A stretch of DNA of 8,993 bases from positions 1-8,993 of the forward strand of contig CALPQA020000051.1 in assembly GCA_943325595.2 (NCBI GenBank), read 5' to 3'. The position numbers and the translations under genes were made by a program. The stretch comes from Auritidibacter sp. Marseille-P8566 (lineage in GTDB: Bacteria > Bacteroidota > Bacteroidia > Flavobacteriales > Flavobacteriaceae). Shown here in pieces: positions 6,584 to 8,993 of this stretch. Below the pieces are notes generated by a model that was given only the letters and a program-made list of their open reading frames with translations, was not told where the DNA came from and ran no database searches. Position 1 is the stretch's first letter; every line of letters begins with the position of its first letter.

Positions 6584-7615
6584 ATGAAAAGTACTACACT
6601 TAAAGAAATTGCTGAAAAGTTAGGAATTTCGATTACTACTGTCTCTAAGGCATTAAAAAACTATTCTGATGTTAGTGCAAAAACTAAAAAAGCAGTTGTT
6701 GATTTAGCCGAAGAATTGCATTTTACTCCCAATAGTTTTGCGGTTAATCTGCGAACAAAAGAGTCAAAAACAATTGGATTAATTATTCCTGAGATTGTTC
6801 ATCACTTTTTTTCAAATGTTATTAAAGGAATAATTGAAGAAGCTGAAAAAAATGGTTATTTAGTAATTATTCTTCAGTCAAATGAATCCCTAGAATTAGA
6901 AAAAAAACAAGTAGAATTGTTGTTTAATAAAAGGGTAGATGGAATTTTAATGTCACTATCGAATGATTCTAATGATGATGATCACTTAAAAGAAATACTT
7001 AGAAAAGGCATTCCTTTTGTACAATTCGATAAAATATCTAAATTAATTCCAAGTTCAAAAGTAATTATTAATGATCAAAAGGCGGCTTCTTTTGCAGTTC
7101 AACACTTGATAGATAATGGATGTAAAAAAATTGCTCATATTCGGGGTCCAAACAATCCCCAAAATGCCATTGATCGGTTTTTAGGCTACAAGAAAACTTT
7201 AGAAAAAAATGGAATTCCTTTTGATTCAAAATTGGTCTACACGTGTATAGGAGCTGGCTTTGAGGAAGGATTTAGTTTTACAAAGCAAATTATCGAAGAA
7301 CATCCTGATGTTGATGGAATATTTGCAGTTACCGATATGGTGGCAGTTGGTTCTATAGCCTATTTGAATGAAATAAAAGTTAAAATTCCGGAGCAAATCA
7401 AAATTATAGGATTCAGTAATTGGTTTATGGGGCAAGTTTTAACCCCAAAATTAAGCACTATTGATCAGAGTGGTTACGAAATTGGATCCAAGTCTTTTTC
7501 TTTATTACATGAAGAAATGATTTGCAATAGAGAAGGGAAAGTTTATCAACCAAGAACTGTTGAAATTGAAACCAATCTTATTGTTAGGGATTCAAGTTTA
7601 GCTCAACAATTATAA
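6584..7615 (+). CDS. LacI-family transcriptional regulator
   Basis: This 343-residue protein has the standard LacI/GalR layout and length. A helix-turn-helix (about residues 5-24, LKEIAEKLGISITTVSKALK) opens the DNA-binding headpiece. The hinge helix around AVNLRTK (53-59) contains the Leu that usually inserts at the central CpG of the operator. A periplasmic-binding-protein-like effector domain follows from about residue 62 (KTIGLIIPE). Typical effector or inter-subdomain positions are visible: D149 in QFDK, R198 in IDRFLGY, D251 in VTDMVAVG, GFSN (276-279) and STIDQ (291-295). It is expected to be a cytoplasmic dimer that responds to a sugar or sugar phosphate. The adjacent GH3 and GH13 glycosidase genes are the obvious targets, but that is inference from position. 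It begins MKSTTLKEIA directly at the HTH, so the start is secure. It converges with tsf and shares a bidirectional terminator with it. Confidence 0.95.
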   Translation: MKSTTLKEIAEKLGISITTVSKALKNYSDVSAKTKKAVVDLAEELHFTPNSFAVNLRTKESKTIGLIIPEIVHHFFSNVIKGIIEEAEKNGYLVIILQSNESLELEKKQVELLFNKRVDGILMSLSNDSNDDDHLKEILRKGIPFVQFDKISKLIPSSKVIINDQKAASFAVQHLIDNGCKKIAHIRGPNNPQNAIDRFLGYKKTLEKNGIPFDSKLVYTCIGAGFEEGFSFTKQIIEEHPDVDGIFAVTDMVAVGSIAYLNEIKVKIPEQIKIIGFSNWFMGQVLTPKLSTIDQSGYEIGSKSFSLLHEEMICNREGKVYQPRTVEIETNLIVRDSSLAQQL

Positions 7616-7621
7616 TACAAT

Positions 7622-7658
7622 AAAAAATCCCATTTAGAAATTTTCCAAATGGGATTTT
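7622..7658. terminator. Bidirectional terminator between LacI gene and tsf
   Basis: A perfect 12-bp stem (7624-7635 with 7647-7658, CCCATTT/AAATGGG core) encloses an 11-base loop. The right arm ends in TTTT for the + strand. The left arm is preceded by an A-run (7622-7627), which becomes a T-run for the - strand. It lies 6 bp after the LacI stop and 50 bp past the tsf stop, so it can serve both convergent genes. Confidence 0.8.
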
Positions 7659-7670
7659 ATAGTTTTATCA

Positions 7671-7699
7671 GAAATTAGAATTAATTAATTTCTAATTTC
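7671..7699. repeat. Inverted repeat just downstream of tsf
   Basis: GAAATTAGAA (7671-7680) and its exact reverse complement (7690-7699) flank a nine-base AT-only loop, 8 bp beyond the tsf stop. No T-run follows in the tsf direction, so it is more likely a 3'-end stabilising or pausing hairpin upstream of the main terminator than a terminator itself. The stem is almost entirely A/T and weak. Confidence 0.4.
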
Positions 7700-7707
7700 G
7701 ATTAAGA

Positions 7708-8508
7708 TTAACCTAATGCAGCTCTTTTGAAACCAGTAACTACAAGATTTTTATCTAAAGATTGAACATAAGCTGCAACGCTCATTTTGTTGTCTTTAAT
7801 ATAGTCTTGGTTTACTAAAGTATTGTCTTTAAAGAAACGTGCTAATTTACCTTTTGCAATATTTTCTAACATTGCTTCTGGTTTTCCTTCTTGACGTAAA
7901 ACGTCTTTAGCAATTTCGATTTCTTTAGCAATAGTGTCGGCATCAACTCCTTCTTCGTTCAAAGCAATTGGAGCCATAGCTGCAGCTTGCATAGATACGT
8001 TTCTAGCTACTTCGTCAGCGCCTTCAATATTTGCAGATAGTGCAGTTAAAGTAGCGATTTTGTTACCAGAGTGAATGTATGATCCGATGAAAGCACCTTC
8101 TAATTTTTCACCGATAACTCCTGTTTGCTCGATTAATTTATCTGCAACAGTAATTCCGTTGAAATCAGCAGCTAAAAATTCTTCTTTAGTTTTGTAATTC
8201 AAAGCTAAATTAGCCATTTCTGTAGCCATTTTCACAAAGCTTTCGTTCATTCCAACGAAGTCAGTTTCACAGTTTAATGTGATAACAACACCTACAGTTT
8301 TGTCAGCATTTACAACAGCAATTGCAGCACCTTCAGTAGATTCTCTGTCTGATCTGTTAGCAGCAACTTTTTGACCTTTTTTACGAAGGTTTTCGATTGC
8401 TAAATCAAAATCGCCATCAGATTCTACTAATGCTTTTTTGCAGTCCATCATTCCTGCACCTGTGATTGTTCTTAATTTATTTACGTCTGCAGCAGTAATT
8501 GTTGCCAT
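7708..8508 (-). CDS. tsf: Translation elongation factor Ts
   Basis: EF-Ts is the cytoplasmic guanine-nucleotide exchange factor that releases GDP from EF-Tu. The 266-residue sequence begins with the conserved N-terminal module (DVNKLRTITGAGMMDCKKAL, residues 8-27), a UBA-like helical region that contacts EF-Tu. It then has NCETDFV (79-85), whose TDFV motif inserts near the EF-Tu nucleotide/Mg site. The dimerisation/core domain follows (SYIHSGNKIATL, IALNEEGVDADTI) and it ends KRAALG. It is slightly shorter than the 283-residue E. coli protein but shows no internal break. It lies downstream of rpsB on the - strand with a 113-bp spacer, the usual rpsB-tsf order. The leader before the ATG is A/T-rich without a Shine-Dalgarno motif and contains one arm of an inverted repeat. 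By eye it is more GC-rich than the neighbouring accessory genes, as expected for a highly expressed gene. Confidence 0.98.
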   Translation of the reverse strand: MATITAADVNKLRTITGAGMMDCKKALVESDGDFDLAIENLRKKGQKVAANRSDRESTEGAAIAVVNADKTVGVVITLNCETDFVGMNESFVKMATEMANLALNYKTKEEFLAADFNGITVADKLIEQTGVIGEKLEGAFIGSYIHSGNKIATLTALSANIEGADEVARNVSMQAAAMAPIALNEEGVDADTIAKEIEIAKDVLRQEGKPEAMLENIAKGKLARFFKDNTLVNQDYIKDNKMSVAAYVQSLDKNLVVTGFKRAALG

Positions 8509-8516
8509 AATTTTTT

Positions 8517-8614
8517 GATTTAAAGATTAAAAGACTGAAAAATTTAGAGAATAAAAATAATGCTAATTTTAAATCAACACTTTAAGTAATCTTTAAATCT
8601 TTCAATCTTTAAAT
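8517..8614. repeat. Repeated word AATCTTTAAAT in the rpsB-tsf spacer (direct plus inverted copies)
   Basis: The + strand carries AATCTTTAAAT at 8588-8598 and again at 8604-8614 (16-bp period), and its reverse complement at 8518-8528. The nearest facing pair extends to a perfect 13-bp inverted repeat (8517-8529 with 8587-8599) around a 57-base loop. In the rpsB-tsf transcript the two upstream copies could pair alternatively with the single copy that ends about 8 nt before the tsf start codon. This could be a processing or translation-control structure, or simply a genome-wide intergenic repeat. Confidence 0.6.
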
Positions 8615-8621
8615 ATATTTT

Positions 8622-8993
8622 TTATTCTTCAGTTGCAGGAGCTTCTGTTTCAGCAGCAGGAGTTGCTACTTCTACTTCAACAGCAGGAGCAACTACTTCA
8701 ACATCTGCAACAGGTGCTTCTACTTCAGCTACTTCAGCAGCAGGAGTTTCAGCATCTTCTTTATCAGAAGTTCTGTTAGCAAGACCGTCAATAATAGCAG
8801 CAGTTACTAAAGTAAGAATTTTATCGATTGATTTAGAAGCGTCATCGTTAGATGGAATTACGAATTCAACCTCTCTTGGGTCAGAATTGGTATCAACCAT
8901 TGCGAAAACTGGAATGTTTAATTTTTGAGCTTCTTTAATCGCGATGTGTTCTGCTTTAATATCAACTACGAATAACGCAGCTGGAAGTCTTGA
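8622..8993 (-). CDS. rpsB: 30S ribosomal protein S2, C-terminal part (5' end outside window)
   Basis: The - strand frame is open to the window edge, giving 123 residues, so the Met encoded at 8900 is internal. The visible part begins [21 protein letters not shown] and continues [31 protein letters not shown], the conserved C-terminal core of bacterial S2, a 30S protein needed to load S1. After the core comes a tail of about 47 residues (coding bases 8625-8765). Its last 45 residues contain only Ala, Glu, Val, Pro, Thr and Asp and no basic residue. This acidic extension is absent from E. coli S2, where the chain ends soon after the core. The gene is followed by a 113-bp repeat-bearing spacer and then tsf, the common bacterial order. 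Confidence 0.97.
   Translation of the reverse strand, partial: SRLPAALFVVDIKAEHIAIKEAQKLNIPVFAMVDTNSDPREVEFVIPSNDDASKSIDKILTLVTAAIIDGLANRTSDKEDAETPAAEVAEVEAPVADVEVVAPAVEVEVATPAAETEAPATEE
8649..8748. repeat. 16-bp direct repeats inside the rpsB tail
   Basis: TTCAGCAGCAGGAGTT occurs at 8649-8664 and 8733-8748, 84 bp (28 codons) apart and in frame. Between them are several diverged variants of the same Ala/Pro/Glu/Val-coding word. This points to growth of the S2 tail by in-frame duplication. Confidence 0.7.

Noticed and set aside
7226..7435. - strand open frame inside the LacI gene
   Set aside because: It is antisense to the conserved effector domain, with no supporting signature.
8552..8577. 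Possible separate tsf promoter (TTG and TATTTTTA on the - strand)
   Set aside because: The spacer is only 15 bp, shorter than the usual Bacteroidetes spacing, and the sequence is so AT-rich that such matches are expected by chance.

Overview
The window looks like a chromosomal segment of a Bacteroidetes bacterium, most likely Flavobacterium or a close relative. The evidence is the strongly AT-rich DNA, A-rich leaders without Shine-Dalgarno motifs, signal peptides cut before Gln, Flavobacterium-like EF-Ts and ribosomal protein S2 sequences, and an acidic Ala/Glu/Val tail on S2. It holds seven protein genes, two of them cut by the window edges. No rRNA, tRNA, insertion sequence, integrase or CRISPR array is visible. 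No gene-free stretch exceeds 300 bases; the largest gap is 132 bp.

Left to middle, all on the + strand: the 3' end of a GH13 alpha-glucosidase gene (1-927); a small membrane-anchored protein of unknown function (974-1537); an outer-membrane beta-barrel of the MetA/phenol-transporter type (1647-2573); and, overlapping it by 17 bp, a lipoprotein of the vanadium haloperoxidase/PAP2 superfamily (2557-4113). A strong intrinsic terminator follows (4126-4162). Next are an exported GH3 beta-glucosidase (4184-6451) and a LacI-family regulator with its own possible promoter (6584-7615). The two glycosidases and the LacI regulator suggest a small oligosaccharide-use region. The three genes in between encode envelope proteins with no obvious sugar role and look like a separate module.

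Right, on the - strand: the housekeeping pair rpsB (3' part, 8622-8993) and tsf (7708-8508), transcribed towards the LacI gene. A bidirectional terminator (7622-7658) separates the convergent units. The rpsB-tsf spacer contains three copies of one 11-bp word, two in one orientation and one in the other, able to form alternative hairpins.

The most interesting item is the haloperoxidase-like lipoprotein. Its C-terminal half carries a complete vanadate/phosphate site. Its N-terminal half reads as a degenerate copy of the same domain with most catalytic residues lost. I did not find evidence for a wholly new defence, mobile or RNA system.
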